Counted from the first letter of the stretch, positions 49,608-58,514 are shown. The stretch is DNA of 64,000 bases from Nocardioides caldifontis (GCF_008087345.1 NZ_VHIB01000012.1:88457-152456); one strand, 5' to 3'. Notes: a model not told the origin generated them from the sequence alone. Numbers and translations: made by a program.

Positions 49608-51479
49608 GGGCGGCACCGTAGTGCGATCGGGGTCGTCGCTGCAGCGACCTTGTTCCTGGGGCTGCCGGCGATGGCGCCGGCGGCTGCCGAGGAGGCGGAC
49701 GGCGGGACGGTCACGTTCACGGTCGCGATGGACAACGAGGTGGACTCGTTCAACCCGTTCCTCGGCATCGAGGCGGAGTCCTACGAGATGTGGGCGCTGA
49801 TGTACGACTACCTCATCGGGTACTCGATGCAGGACATGTCGCCGGAGCCGACCGGGCTGGCCGAGGACTGGGACAGCTCCGACGACGGGCTCACCTGGAC
49901 CTTCGACATCCGCGACGGGATCACCTGGTCCGACGGCGAGCCGCTCACCGCACGTGACATCGCCTACACGTTCAACCGGGTCCTCGACGGCGGCCCGGAG
50001 GCGCAGACCTGGGGGTCGTACCTCACCTCGGTCACCAAGATCACCGCGCCCGACGACGAGACGGTCGTCCTCGAGCTCTCCAAGCCCAACGCCGTGCTGC
50101 CGCTGCTGCCGATCCCGATCATCCCCGAGCACGTCTGGAGCGACGTCAGCGAGGACCAGGTCAAGAGCTACGCCAACGAGCCCGAGGGCGGCACCCCGGT
50201 CGTCGGGTCCGGCCCGTTCCGGCTCGTCGAGGGCACCGCCGGCGGGTCCACCGCGCGCTTCGAGGCGCGCGACGACTACTGGAAGGGCAGCCCGCACGTC
50301 GACGAGGTCGTCTACCGGGTCTTCAAGAGCAAGGACTCCGCGGTCCAGGCCCTCATCAAGGGCGAGGTCGACTACGTCGAGGACGTTCCCGCGCTCCAGG
50401 TGAAGGCGTTGGAGAACCAGGAGGGGATCACCGCGCACTTCGGCGACTCGCCCGGGTTCGACGAGATCGCCTTCAACGTCGGCGCCGTGGACACCGAGAC
50501 CGGCAAGCCGATGGGCGACGGCCACGAGGCCCTCAAGGACCCGGCGTTCCGGTTCGCCCTCGGCTTCGCGATCGACCGCGAGCGGATCATCGAGACGGCG
50601 TACCAGGGGGCCGGCGAGCCCGGCGACAGCATCATCCCGCCGTCGTACGGCGACGTGCGCTGGGAGCCGCCGGAGGACGACCGGTTCACCTACGACCCCG
50701 AGCGCGCCGACGAGCTGCTGACCGAGGCCGGCTACGGGACCGACGCGTCCGGCAACCGGCTGATGCCGGACGGCAGCGACTTCGGGACCCTGCGGCTCTT
50801 CGCCCGCGGCGAGAGCGACACCTCGGTCACGGTGATGGACCTGTTCAAGGAGTGGCTCGCCGACCTCGGCATCAAGGCCGAGATCACCGCGATGGAGAGC
50901 AACAAGCTGACCAACGTGATCCTCGAGGGCGAGTTCGACGCCTTCGAGTGGGGCTGGTACGTCGAGCCCGACCTCGACTCGATGCTCAGCTACCTGACCT
51001 GCGACCAGCTCGGCGGGTGGAACGACGCGTGGTACTGCAACGAGGAGTACGACCGGCTCTACGAGGAGCAGAACCAGGCGGTCGATCCCGAGGAACGCGT
51101 CGAGCTCATGAAGGAGATGCAGGAGATCTTCTACTACGACGCGGCGTACCTCGTCACGGCGTACGGCGCCACGGGCGAGGCGCTGCGGACCGACCGGTTC
51201 GCCTGCTTCCAGCCGCAGCCGGACCCCGGCGGCATCTGGCTCTTCCAGTACGGCGTCGCCAACTACCTCAACATGCGGCCGGCCGACGAGGCCGGGGACT
51301 GCGACGGGATCCAGAACGCGGTGGGGGTGGCCGGGACGTCGACCTCCTCGTCCTCCGGCGGTGACGAGGGGTCCAGCCCCTGGGTGCCGGTCGCCGGCGG
51401 GGTGGTCGTCCTCGCGCTGCTCGCCGGTGGCGGGATCTGGGCCTTCCGGCGGCGCGCGACGGCCGCCGAACGGGAGTGA
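49563..51479 (+). CDS. Family 5 ABC substrate-binding protein with C-terminal membrane anchor
   Basis: A 638-residue peptide/nickel-type (SBP_bac_5) binding protein for the importer encoded next. A signal peptide with an Arg-rich start, SAIGVVAAATLFLGLPAMAP and an AAA-EE cleavage site begins near residue 12. VDSFNPFLG, GLAEDWDSSDDGLTWTFDIR, GVTWSDG-type ITWSDGEPLTARDIAYTF and PVVGSGPFRLVE are family motifs. There is no lipobox; instead a Ser/Gly linker and one membrane helix (about 605-627, VPVAGGVVVLALLAGGGIWA) end the protein. GTG 49563 (or 49554) is the only usable start, and it overlaps the divergent peptidase by 45 bases. Confidence 0.85.
   Translation: MLERTAGRFRRLGRHGRHRSAIGVVAAATLFLGLPAMAPAAAEEADGGTVTFTVAMDNEVDSFNPFLGIEAESYEMWALMYDYLIGYSMQDMSPEPTGLAEDWDSSDDGLTWTFDIRDGITWSDGEPLTARDIAYTFNRVLDGGPEAQTWGSYLTSVTKITAPDDETVVLELSKPNAVLPLLPIPIIPEHVWSDVSEDQVKSYANEPEGGTPVVGSGPFRLVEGTAGGSTARFEARDDYWKGSPHVDEVVYRVFKSKDSAVQALIKGEVDYVEDVPALQVKALENQEGITAHFGDSPGFDEIAFNVGAVDTETGKPMGDGHEALKDPAFRFALGFAIDRERIIETAYQGAGEPGDSIIPPSYGDVRWEPPEDDRFTYDPERADELLTEAGYGTDASGNRLMPDGSDFGTLRLFARGESDTSVTVMDLFKEWLADLGIKAEITAMESNKLTNVILEGEFDAFEWGWYVEPDLDSMLSYLTCDQLGGWNDAWYCNEEYDRLYEEQNQAVDPEERVELMKEMQEIFYYDAAYLVTAYGATGEALRTDRFACFQPQPDPGGIWLFQYGVANYLNMRPADEAGDCDGIQNAVGVAGTSTSSSSGGDEGSSPWVPVAGGVVVLALLAGGGIWAFRRRATAAERE
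49615..49620 (-). promoter_or_regulatory. -10 hexamer TACGGT for the S9 peptidase
   Basis: Minus-strand TACGGT (TANNNT) ends 7 bases before ATG 49607. It lies inside the signal-peptide codons of the divergent binding-protein gene. Confidence 0.45.
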
Positions 51480-51487
51480 CCTGACAG

Positions 51488-52519
51488 GTGAGCGCCACCC
51501 TGGTCGCCGCGGGCGGCTCCACGCCGACCCTCCGGAGACCCAGCTACGCCAAGTACGTCGGGGGTCGGGTGCTCGGTGCCCTCGGGAGCCTGGCCTTCGT
51601 GCTGGTCGTGAACTTCTTCCTGTTCCGCGTGCTCCCCGGTGACCCGGCCCGCACGCTGGGTCGGGGGAGGTTCCGCACCGAGGAGCAGCTGGAGGCGTTC
51701 CGGGCGACGTACGGGCTCGACCAGCCGCTGCCCCAGCAGTTCCTCACCTTCCTGAAGAACACGCTGACCGGCGACCTCGGCGTGTCGCTGCGCTACCGCG
51801 TGCCGGTCTCGGAGCTGATCCTCGACCGGCTGTGGCCGACGCTGCTGCTGGTCGGCACCTCGACGCTGCTCGCCACGATCATCGGCATCTACCTCGGCAT
51901 GGTCAGCGCCTGGAACCGCGGCAAGACCGTCGACCGGGTGTGGACCGGCAGCACGCTCACCCTCTACTCCATGCCGGAGTGGTGGCTGGGGCTGCTGCTG
52001 ATCGCCACCCTGGCGGTCGGGTTCGGGCCGGTCCCCGGGATGTTCCCGACCGGTGGGCTGCACTCGGTGGACGCCGATCCCGGCACGTTCGGCTACGTCC
52101 TCGACACCGCCTGGCACCTCGCGCTGCCGGTCACCACGCTGACGCTGGCCTACCTCGCCGACTACGCGCTGATCATGCGCTCGTCGCTGCTCGACGAGAT
52201 CGGCGAGGACTACCTGGTGACGGCCCGGGCGAAGGGGTTGCGCGACCTCCAGGTCCGGCGCCGCCACGCGGTGCCCAACGCGCTGCTGCCGACGACGACG
52301 CTGGTCGCGATCAACCTCGGGTTCGTGGTCTCGGGGGCGATCACGATCGAGACGATCTTCTCGATCCCGGGGCTGGGGCTGCTGGCCACCGAGGCGCTGA
52401 GCATCCCCGACTACTGGGTGCTCCAGGGCGTCTTCCTGGTCGCCTCCGCGGCGGTGATCCTCGCGAACCTCCTGGCCAACCTGCTCTACGGCCTCCTCGA
52501 CCCGCGGGTGCGCACATGA
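51488..52519 (+). CDS. Oligopeptide-type ABC transporter permease (DppB-like)
   Basis: A 343-residue permease with six membrane helices. The first is LGSLAFVLVVNFFLFRVLPG, and DPARTLGRGRFRTEEQLEAF is the family's large external loop. The EAA-type coupling motif is TARAKGLRDLQVRRRHAVPN. The FVVSGAITIETIFSIPGLG end is typical of DppB/OppB. Start GTG 51488 is 9 bases after the binding-protein stop. It overlaps the next permease by 4 bases. Confidence 0.9.
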   Translation: MSATLVAAGGSTPTLRRPSYAKYVGGRVLGALGSLAFVLVVNFFLFRVLPGDPARTLGRGRFRTEEQLEAFRATYGLDQPLPQQFLTFLKNTLTGDLGVSLRYRVPVSELILDRLWPTLLLVGTSTLLATIIGIYLGMVSAWNRGKTVDRVWTGSTLTLYSMPEWWLGLLLIATLAVGFGPVPGMFPTGGLHSVDADPGTFGYVLDTAWHLALPVTTLTLAYLADYALIMRSSLLDEIGEDYLVTARAKGLRDLQVRRRHAVPNALLPTTTLVAINLGFVVSGAITIETIFSIPGLGLLATEALSIPDYWVLQGVFLVASAAVILANLLANLLYGLLDPRVRT

Positions 52520-53418
52520 CGACGACCCCGCTCTCCGCCCGGCAGATCGGCCGGCGCCGCCGGAACGAGGCGCTGCGCCGCACCTGGGCCGAGTTCCGGA
52601 GCCACCGCTCGGGGCTGGTCGGTCTGGTGGTCCTCGGTGGCTTCATCCTCGTGGCGCTGCTCGCCCCGGTGCTCGCCGACTCCGACGGGCTCTCGGTGAC
52701 GCGCGCGACCGGCGGGGTGCTCGAGGGGCCGTCGGCGGAGTTCCCGCTCGGCACCGACGACAACGGCCGCTCGGTGCTGACCCTGCTGATCTGGGGCGCC
52801 CGGATCTCGCTGTTCGTCGGGCTGCTGGCCACCGCGATCTCGATGGTGATCGGCACCCTCGTCGGGCTGACGTCCGGCTTCTTCGAGGGGTGGCCGGGCC
52901 GGATCCTCTTCCGGCTCACCGAGTGGTTCCTGGTGATCCCCTTCCTGCCGCTCGCGCTGGTGCTCGCCAGCGTGCTCGGCCGGTCGCTGCTCAACATCGC
53001 CCTGGTGATCGGGGTCGCGAGCTGGCCCGGGACCGCGCTGCTGATCCGTAGCCAGACGCTGTCGATCAAGGAGCGGCCCTACCTCGACCGGGCCCGCGTC
53101 CTCGGCGCCGGCCGGTGGCACCTGATGTCGCGCCACGTGCTGCCGAACGTCATGCCGATGGTCTTCGCCAACACGACGTTGACGGTGGCGATCGCGATCC
53201 TCACCGAGACCACGCTGAGCTTCCTCGGGCTCGGCGATCCCACACGCGTCTCCTGGGGCTCGATGCTCGACGACGCGTTCACGGTCGGTGCGATGACCAC
53301 CGGTGCGTGGTGGTTCATCGTCCCGCCCGGCGTCTGCGTGGTGCTGGTGGTCCTCTCGTTCACCCTCGTCGGGCAGGCGCTCGAAGAGGTCGTCAACCCG
53401 CGGCTGAGGAGACGGTGA
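52516..53418 (+). CDS. Oligopeptide-type ABC transporter permease (DppC-like)
   Basis: A 300-residue partner permease. The N-terminus has a basic stretch (RQIGRRRRNEALRRTWAEF) before the first helix. FPLGTDDNGRSVLTLLIWGA is the DppC/OppC signature. The coupling loop is RARVLGAGRWHLMSRHVLPN, and ETTLSFLGLGDPTRVSWGSM follows. ATG 52516 overlaps the DppB-like stop, and its stop overlaps the next ATG (TGATG), so the importer genes are translationally coupled. Confidence 0.9.
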   Translation: MTTTPLSARQIGRRRRNEALRRTWAEFRSHRSGLVGLVVLGGFILVALLAPVLADSDGLSVTRATGGVLEGPSAEFPLGTDDNGRSVLTLLIWGARISLFVGLLATAISMVIGTLVGLTSGFFEGWPGRILFRLTEWFLVIPFLPLALVLASVLGRSLLNIALVIGVASWPGTALLIRSQTLSIKERPYLDRARVLGAGRWHLMSRHVLPNVMPMVFANTTLTVAIAILTETTLSFLGLGDPTRVSWGSMLDDAFTVGAMTTGAWWFIVPPGVCVVLVVLSFTLVGQALEEVVNPRLRRR

Positions 53419-54398
53419 TGGGCGCGTTGCTCGAGGTCCGCGACCTCACCGTCAGCTACCGCACCAACGAGGGGCCGGTCCCCGCGCTCCGCGGCGTCGA
53501 CCTCACCGTCGAGGCCGGCGAGGTGCTCGGGGTCGCCGGCGAGTCCGGGTGCGGCAAGTCGACCCTTGCGAGCACCGTCCTGCGACTGCAGCCCAAGGAC
53601 GCCACGGTGGGCGGCGAGGTGCTGGTCAACGGCTCCGACGTCCTCACCCTGGGGTGGGGCGACCTCCGCGCACTCCGCTGGGCGGAGGCGTCCATCGTCT
53701 TCCAGGGCGCGCTGCACTCGCTCAACCCGGTCCGGCGGATCCGCGACCAGATCGCCGAGCCGATCCTCGTGCACGACCCCGGCACGTCGGACGACGAGGT
53801 GGAGAGGCGGGTCGGGGAGCTCCTCGAGCAGGTGGGGCTCCCGCGTGCCCGGAGCCGCGCGTACCCCCACCAGCTGTCGGGCGGGCAGCGGCAGCGCGTG
53901 ATGATCGCGATGGCGCTCGCCTGCCGCCCCAAGCTGGTCGTCGCCGACGAGCCGACGACCGCGCTCGACGTGATGGTGCAGGCGCAGATCCTCGACCTCC
54001 TCGGCGGGCTGGTGCGCGACCTCGACCTCGGGATGGTGCTGATCAGCCACGACCTGTCGGTGCTCTCCGAGGTCTGCGACCGGGTGGTCGTGATGTACGC
54101 CGGACGCGTGGTCGAGCTCGGCGCCGCCGCCGAGGTCTTCGACGACCCGCTGCACCCCTACGCGCAGGCGCTCACCGGGGCGTTCCCGCGGATCGGCGAC
54201 CCGCGGGCCCGCTACGCCCCGGCCGGGCTCGCCGGGGACCCGCCGGACCTCCGCACGCTGCCGGACGGCTGCTCGTTCGCGCCCCGGTGCCCGAAGGCCG
54301 TCGACGCGTGCCGGACCGCCGAGCCGCCCCTCGTGACGCCGCCGGGCGCGGCGCCGGGCCGCCGGGCGGCCTGCATCCGGGCGGGGGAGCCGGCATGA
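53418..54398 (+). CDS. Oligopeptide-type ABC transporter ATP-binding protein (DppD-like)
   Basis: A 326-residue ATPase. Walker A is GESGCGKSTLA, signature LSGGQRQRVMIAMAL, Walker B LVVADEPTTALDV and switch ISHDLSVLSEVCDR. The C-terminal oligopeptide-transport domain ends with PDGCSFAPRCPKAVDACR, a cysteine pattern that binds an Fe-S cluster in related DppD proteins. There is a family-like start at ATG 53418. It overlaps the second ATPase gene by 4 bases. Confidence 0.9.
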   Translation: MGALLEVRDLTVSYRTNEGPVPALRGVDLTVEAGEVLGVAGESGCGKSTLASTVLRLQPKDATVGGEVLVNGSDVLTLGWGDLRALRWAEASIVFQGALHSLNPVRRIRDQIAEPILVHDPGTSDDEVERRVGELLEQVGLPRARSRAYPHQLSGGQRQRVMIAMALACRPKLVVADEPTTALDVMVQAQILDLLGGLVRDLDLGMVLISHDLSVLSEVCDRVVVMYAGRVVELGAAAEVFDDPLHPYAQALTGAFPRIGDPRARYAPAGLAGDPPDLRTLPDGCSFAPRCPKAVDACRTAEPPLVTPPGAAPGRRAACIRAGEPA

Positions 54399-55474
54399 CC
54401 GGGGTCGAGGAGAGCACGGCCTCGCTGGAGGCGCGCGGGGTCGTCGTCGAGTTCGCGACCCGCGGCGGCACGATCGCCCGCGCGCTGGACGGCGTCGACC
54501 TCACCGTCGGCCGCGGCGAGATCGTCGCGGTGGTGGGGGAGTCGGGGTCCGGGAAGACCACGCTGGCCCGCACGCTGCTGGCGCTCGAACGGCCCGTGGC
54601 CGGGTCGGTCCTCGTCGGCGGCACGCCGCTGCCGCACGGCACCGCGGCGCTGCGCGCGTTCCGGCGCACGGTGCAGATGGTGCTCCAGGACGCGTCCGGT
54701 TCGCTCAACCCCCGGCAGACCGTCTACGAGTCGGTCGCGGAGGGGATCCGGCTGCACCGGCTGGCCGGCGACGAGCCGGGCACCACCGAGGCCGACCTGG
54801 TGGCGGGCGCGCTGTCGGACGCCGGGCTGCGGCCGCCGGAGCAGTTCTACCTGCGCTACCCGCACGAGCTGTCGGGCGGCCAGCGCCAGCGGGTGCTGAT
54901 CTCCGGCGCCCTCGCGCTCCGCCCCCAGCTGCTGGTCGCCGACGAGCCGGTGTCGTCGCTCGACGCCTCGATCCGCGGGGAGATCCTCGCGCTGCTGCTG
55001 AGGCTCCGTGACGAGCTGGGGCTGGGCGTCCTGGTGATCACCCACGACCTCGGGCTGGCGTGGAACATCGCCGACCGGATCGCGGTGATGTACCTGGGCC
55101 GCGTCGTCGAGGCCGGCACCACCGAGGAGGTGCTCCAGGCCCCGCAGCACCCCTACACGCAGGCGTTGCTCTCCGTGGTCCCGGAGACCCGCCGGCTCGA
55201 GCCGGTCGTGCTCACCGGCGAGGTCCCCGACCCGACGAACATCCCGTCCGGCTGCCGGTTCCGCCCGCGCTGCCCGGCGTACGCCGACGGGGCACCGGAC
55301 GGGGAGGCCGCCCGTGCGGGCGTGGCCGAGGCCTGCCGGACCGTCCCGCTCGAGGTGCTCCCCGCCCACTCGAGCGACGCCGGCCGCGACCACCTCGTCG
55401 CCTGCCACCTGCGACGCCCCGGCGCCAGGCTCGACACGACCCCGAGCGCGGTGGGAGGATCGTCTCCTAACTGA
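54395..55474 (+). CDS. Oligopeptide-type ABC transporter ATP-binding protein (DppF-like)
   Basis: A 359-residue second ATPase. Walker A is GESGSGKTTLARTLL, then VQMVLQDASGSLNPRQTV, signature LSGGQRQRVLISGAL, Walker B LLVADEPVSSLDAS and switch ITHDLGLAWNIADR. The C-terminal domain has SGCRFRPRCPAY and a later AEACR. It completes a five-gene importer. Its stop codon lies inside the third operator palindrome, which precedes the Rieske gene. Confidence 0.9.
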   Translation: MTGVEESTASLEARGVVVEFATRGGTIARALDGVDLTVGRGEIVAVVGESGSGKTTLARTLLALERPVAGSVLVGGTPLPHGTAALRAFRRTVQMVLQDASGSLNPRQTVYESVAEGIRLHRLAGDEPGTTEADLVAGALSDAGLRPPEQFYLRYPHELSGGQRQRVLISGALALRPQLLVADEPVSSLDASIRGEILALLLRLRDELGLGVLVITHDLGLAWNIADRIAVMYLGRVVEAGTTEEVLQAPQHPYTQALLSVVPETRRLEPVVLTGEVPDPTNIPSGCRFRPRCPAYADGAPDGEAARAGVAEACRTVPLEVLPAHSSDAGRDHLVACHLRRPGARLDTTPSAVGGSSPN

Positions 55475-55486
55475 CTGGCGAGTCAG
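55471..55486. promoter_or_regulatory. Palindromic operator site C
   Basis: CTGACTGGCGAGTCAG matches site A at 15 of 16 bases. It overlaps the stop of the DppF-like gene and lies 23 bases before the GTG of the first Rieske gene. Confidence 0.65.
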
Positions 55487-55509
55487 TAGCGGCTGCGAGA
55501 GGAGGCGCC

Positions 55510-56664
55510 GTGGTCGAGTCCCTGCAGGCCGCGCTCCCCAAGGAGCTGTACGTCGATCGCGACGCCTGGGCCCACGAGCGGGAGGTCGTCCTCCTCGGCG
55601 AGTGGTTCTGCGTGGGCCGGCGCGACGACCTCGGCCTCGACGACCCCGGCCGGCTCGCCGTGGTCGACGTCGTGGGGGAGTCGGTGATCGTCACCAGCGA
55701 CGAGGAGCGTCGGCTGCACGCGGCGTACAACGTCTGTCGCCACCGGGGCTCCCAGCTCGTGGAGCCCAGCGGCGACGAGCCGGTGCTGTGCGCGGCGTCG
55801 GCGATCCGCTGCCCCTACCACTCGTGGACCTACGCCCTCGATGGCTCGCTGCTCCGCGCCCCGCACGCGGAGATCGACGACCCGGAGGCGTTCCGGCTCA
55901 ACGCGGTCGGGGTGGAGTCGTGGGGCGGCTTCGTCTTCGTGCACCTGACGCCGGGCTCGGCCGTGCCGCTCGACGACACCGTCGGCAATGCGTCGCGGAC
56001 GCTGGCCAACTACGGGCTCGACGACCTCGTGACCGGGAGCGTGCTGACCTACGAGGTGGCCGCCAACTACAAGGTGGTGCTCGAGAACTACAACGAGTGC
56101 TACCACTGCGGCCCGGTGCACCCCGAGCTGACGCGGCTGGTGCCGTCGTTCGGCGGAGGTGGTCGCGACATCGACTGGGACGGCGGGGTCCCGCACCGCG
56201 ACGGGGCCTGGACGTTCACGTTGACCGGCACCACCGACCGCCGTCCGTTGCCCGGGCTGAGCGAGACGGAGCGGGTGCGCCACAAGGGCGACCTCGTCTA
56301 CCCGAACCTCATGCTCTCGGCGTCCGCGGACCACGTGGCGGCGTTCGTGCTGCTGCCGACCGCGGTCGACCGCACGACGATCGTCTGCTCGCTGCTCTTC
56401 GACGCCGACGAGGTCGCCTCGCCGTCGTTCGACCCGTCGGACGCCCGCGACCTCTGGGACCTGGTGAACCGGCAGGACTGGGCGGTCTGCGAGTCGGTGC
56501 AGCGCGGGATGTCGTCGCGCGGCTACACGCAGGGGTGGTTCGCACCGATGGAGGACTGGAGCCTCGACATCCGCCGCTGGCTGCTGCCCCGGCTGGGAAG
56601 ACGCGACGGCTCGGCACCTCTCGAGCGTGAAGATGCGACGGCTCGGCGGGAGGGGGCACGGTGA
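55510..56664 (+). CDS. Rieske non-heme iron oxygenase, betaine/carnitine monooxygenase-like (first)
   Basis: A 384-residue Rieske-type oxygenase alpha subunit. The 2Fe-2S ligands are C76-x-H78 (YNVCRHRGSQ) and C101-x2-H104 (RCPYHSWTY). The mononuclear iron site is NECYHCGPVHPEL with H199 and H204. E196 takes the place of the Asp that normally bridges the two centres. This Glu is characteristic of carnitine and related quaternary-amine monooxygenases, so N-demethylation or C-N cleavage is more likely than aromatic dihydroxylation (inference). No ferredoxin reductase gene is adjacent. GTG 55510 has GAGAGGAGG upstream. Site C is the likely operator. It overlaps the next gene by 4 bases. Confidence 0.87.
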   Translation: MVESLQAALPKELYVDRDAWAHEREVVLLGEWFCVGRRDDLGLDDPGRLAVVDVVGESVIVTSDEERRLHAAYNVCRHRGSQLVEPSGDEPVLCAASAIRCPYHSWTYALDGSLLRAPHAEIDDPEAFRLNAVGVESWGGFVFVHLTPGSAVPLDDTVGNASRTLANYGLDDLVTGSVLTYEVAANYKVVLENYNECYHCGPVHPELTRLVPSFGGGGRDIDWDGGVPHRDGAWTFTLTGTTDRRPLPGLSETERVRHKGDLVYPNLMLSASADHVAAFVLLPTAVDRTTIVCSLLFDADEVASPSFDPSDARDLWDLVNRQDWAVCESVQRGMSSRGYTQGWFAPMEDWSLDIRRWLLPRLGRRDGSAPLEREDATARREGAR

Positions 56665-57821
56665 GCGAGAGGTTCGACCACGCGGTCGTGGGGCTCGGTG
56701 CGCTGGGCAGCGCGGCCGCGATGGAGCTGGCCCGGCGGGGACGGTCGGTCGTCGGGCTCGACCGGTTCGCCCTCGGCCACGACCGGGGCGCCAGCCACGA
56801 CACGAGCCGGATCCTGCGGCACAGCTACCACACCCCGGCGTACGTGCGGCTGACCCAGGAGGCGTACGCCGACTGGGCGCGGCTCGAGCGCGACAGCGCG
56901 ACGTCCCTGGTGACCACCGTCGGCGGGCTCGACCTCTTCCCGCCCGACGCGGCGATCGCGCCGAAGGAGTACGTGGAGTCGCTGGAGGCGGTCGGCATCG
57001 ACTTCGAGCAGCTCGACGCGCGCGAGGCCGCCGCCCGGTGGCCGGAGTTCCGGCTCCCCGAGGGGACGCTCGTGCTGCACCAGCGCGACGCGGCGATCGT
57101 GCCGGCGGCCGTCGGGACGGCGACGATGCAGCAGCGGGCCGCCTGGCACGGGGCGGTGCTCCGTCCCGAGTGCCCGGTGACGGAGCTGGCTGACACCGGC
57201 GGGGGAGTCCGGCTGAGGACACCAGCCGGAGACGTCGAGGCCGGCTCGGTCGTGGTCTGCGCCGACGCCTGGGTCAACGACGTGCTCGCGGGGGTCGGGG
57301 TGGAGCTGCCGCTGGAGACGACGCTGGAGCAGGTGACCTACTTCCGGCCCGAGGACGCGTCGCGCTTCGCGCCGGAGCGCCACCCGCTGTGGATCTGGAT
57401 GGATGACCCGAGCTACTACGGCTTCCCCTGCTACGGCGAGCCGACGGTCAAGGCGGCGCAGGACTGCGGCGGTCCGACGGTCGACCCCGACGCCCGGACC
57501 TCCGAGCGGGACGAGGCGATGGAGGAGCGGCTCGCCGACCACGTGCGCCGCGTGCTGCCGGGATCGGGGGACCCGGTGCGGTCGCTCCGTTGCCAGTACA
57601 CCCTGACCCCCGACCGCGACTTCGTGCTCGCCCCGGTCCCCGGCCACGACTCGGTGGTGGTCGGGCTGGGTGCCGCGCACGGCTTCAAGTTCGCCCCGAC
57701 GTTCGGCCGGCTCCTCGCCGACCTCGCGGTCGAGGGCGACACCACGGTGGACGTGACGCCCTTCCGGCTGGACCGTCCGGCCCTGACCGACCCCGACTAC
57801 GCCGCCCACTGGTTGGTGTGA
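56661..57821 (+). CDS. Sarcosine oxidase-like FAD-dependent amine oxidase
   Basis: A 386-residue flavoenzyme of the monomeric sarcosine oxidase/N-methyltryptophan oxidase family, which oxidises secondary amines and releases formaldehyde. The FAD motif VVGLGALGSAAAMELARRG is at 10-28. RGASHDTSRILRHSYHTPAY is characteristic. The residue expected to hold FAD covalently, C311 in LRCQYTLTPDRDF, is present, followed by VVVGLGAAHGFKFAPTFGRL. The GTG start overlaps the Rieske stop (GTGA). A plausible step is removal of the last N-methyl group. Confidence 0.88.
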   Translation: MSERFDHAVVGLGALGSAAAMELARRGRSVVGLDRFALGHDRGASHDTSRILRHSYHTPAYVRLTQEAYADWARLERDSATSLVTTVGGLDLFPPDAAIAPKEYVESLEAVGIDFEQLDAREAAARWPEFRLPEGTLVLHQRDAAIVPAAVGTATMQQRAAWHGAVLRPECPVTELADTGGGVRLRTPAGDVEAGSVVVCADAWVNDVLAGVGVELPLETTLEQVTYFRPEDASRFAPERHPLWIWMDDPSYYGFPCYGEPTVKAAQDCGGPTVDPDARTSERDEAMEERLADHVRRVLPGSGDPVRSLRCQYTLTPDRDFVLAPVPGHDSVVVGLGAAHGFKFAPTFGRLLADLAVEGDTTVDVTPFRLDRPALTDPDYAAHWLV

Positions 57822-57828
57822 CGTGACC

Positions 57829-58434
57829 TCAGCGCAACAGCTCCCGGTCGAGGTCGAGCTCGTCGGCCAGCGCGTCGCCGACCCAGCGACGCAGCTCGGC
57901 ACGGCTGCCCTTGCCGTGCACGACGTTGCCGACGGCCAGCCCGTCGGCGAGCCCCACCACGCGCGTCACCGTGCCGCGGGGGTCGTCGCAGCGGAAGCTG
58001 CCGGCCGCCACGCCTTCCTCGATCAGCTGGCGGAGCACGGTCTTCCAGCGCCGGTCGAGAGTGCGGAGCACCGTGCGGATGCCGGGGTCGCGCAGGGCCA
58101 CCGCCCACGCGTCGATCCACAACCTCCAACCTGGTGCGCTGCCGGTCGGGCCGTACTCCTTCATCGCCCGGCGCAGCCGGTCCACCGGGTCCGTCCCGCG
58201 GGCGACCGCGGCGTCGAGCCGGTCGAGGTCGCGCTGCACCGCGTAGGCGAACGCCTCGGCGAGCAGGGCGTCCTTCGTGCCGAAGTGGTAGAAGACCAGC
58301 GCCGGGCTGACACCGAGCGCCTGCGCCACGTCGGCGACCCGGGTCGCGGCCAGGCCCAGCCGCTCCACCTGCTCGAGCGTCGCCGTCAGCAGCTCCTCGC
58401 GCCGCACCTCGACCTTGCGCCGCCGCCCCGTCAC
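57829..58434 (-). CDS. TetR family transcriptional regulator
   Basis: A 201-residue repressor-type regulator. The helix-turn-helix is RVADVAQALGVSPALVFYHF, followed by GTKDALLAEAF. The C-terminal ligand domain is helical, with YGPTGSAPGWRLWIDAWAVA and TRVVGLADGLAVGNVVHGKG, as in BetI-like regulators. GTG 58434 is preferred over GTG 58479 because GGGAGGG lies about 6 bases before it, and a TAGGGT element lies further up (58457-58462). It is convergent with the sarcosine-oxidase gene (7-base gap) and divergent from the second Rieske gene, so it is the natural candidate to bind the operators in this module. This is untested. Confidence 0.88.
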   Translation of the reverse strand: MTGRRRKVEVRREELLTATLEQVERLGLAATRVADVAQALGVSPALVFYHFGTKDALLAEAFAYAVQRDLDRLDAAVARGTDPVDRLRRAMKEYGPTGSAPGWRLWIDAWAVALRDPGIRTVLRTLDRRWKTVLRQLIEEGVAAGSFRCDDPRGTVTRVVGLADGLAVGNVVHGKGSRAELRRWVGDALADELDLDRELLR

Positions 58435-58514
58435 CGCCGCCCTCCCATGGGCACCCACCCTAGGGGTCCGGGACGCCACCGCCCGGGTCCCGCGCGCCGT
58501 CCGAGAGGAGTGTC

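Noticed and set aside
49606..49608. ATG with GGAGG upstream as start of the binding-protein gene
   Set aside because: It is in the wrong frame; the frame with the signal peptide has no ATG there.
58479..58479. Upstream GTG as start of the TetR gene
   Set aside because: It would place a probable -10 element and ribosome-binding site inside the coding region; GTG 58434 has GGGAGGG upstream.
58469..58492. CGGGAC/GTCCCG inverted repeat before the second Rieske gene as TetR operator
   Set aside because: Short arms, long spacer, no similarity to the three shared palindromes; could be chance in GC-rich DNA.
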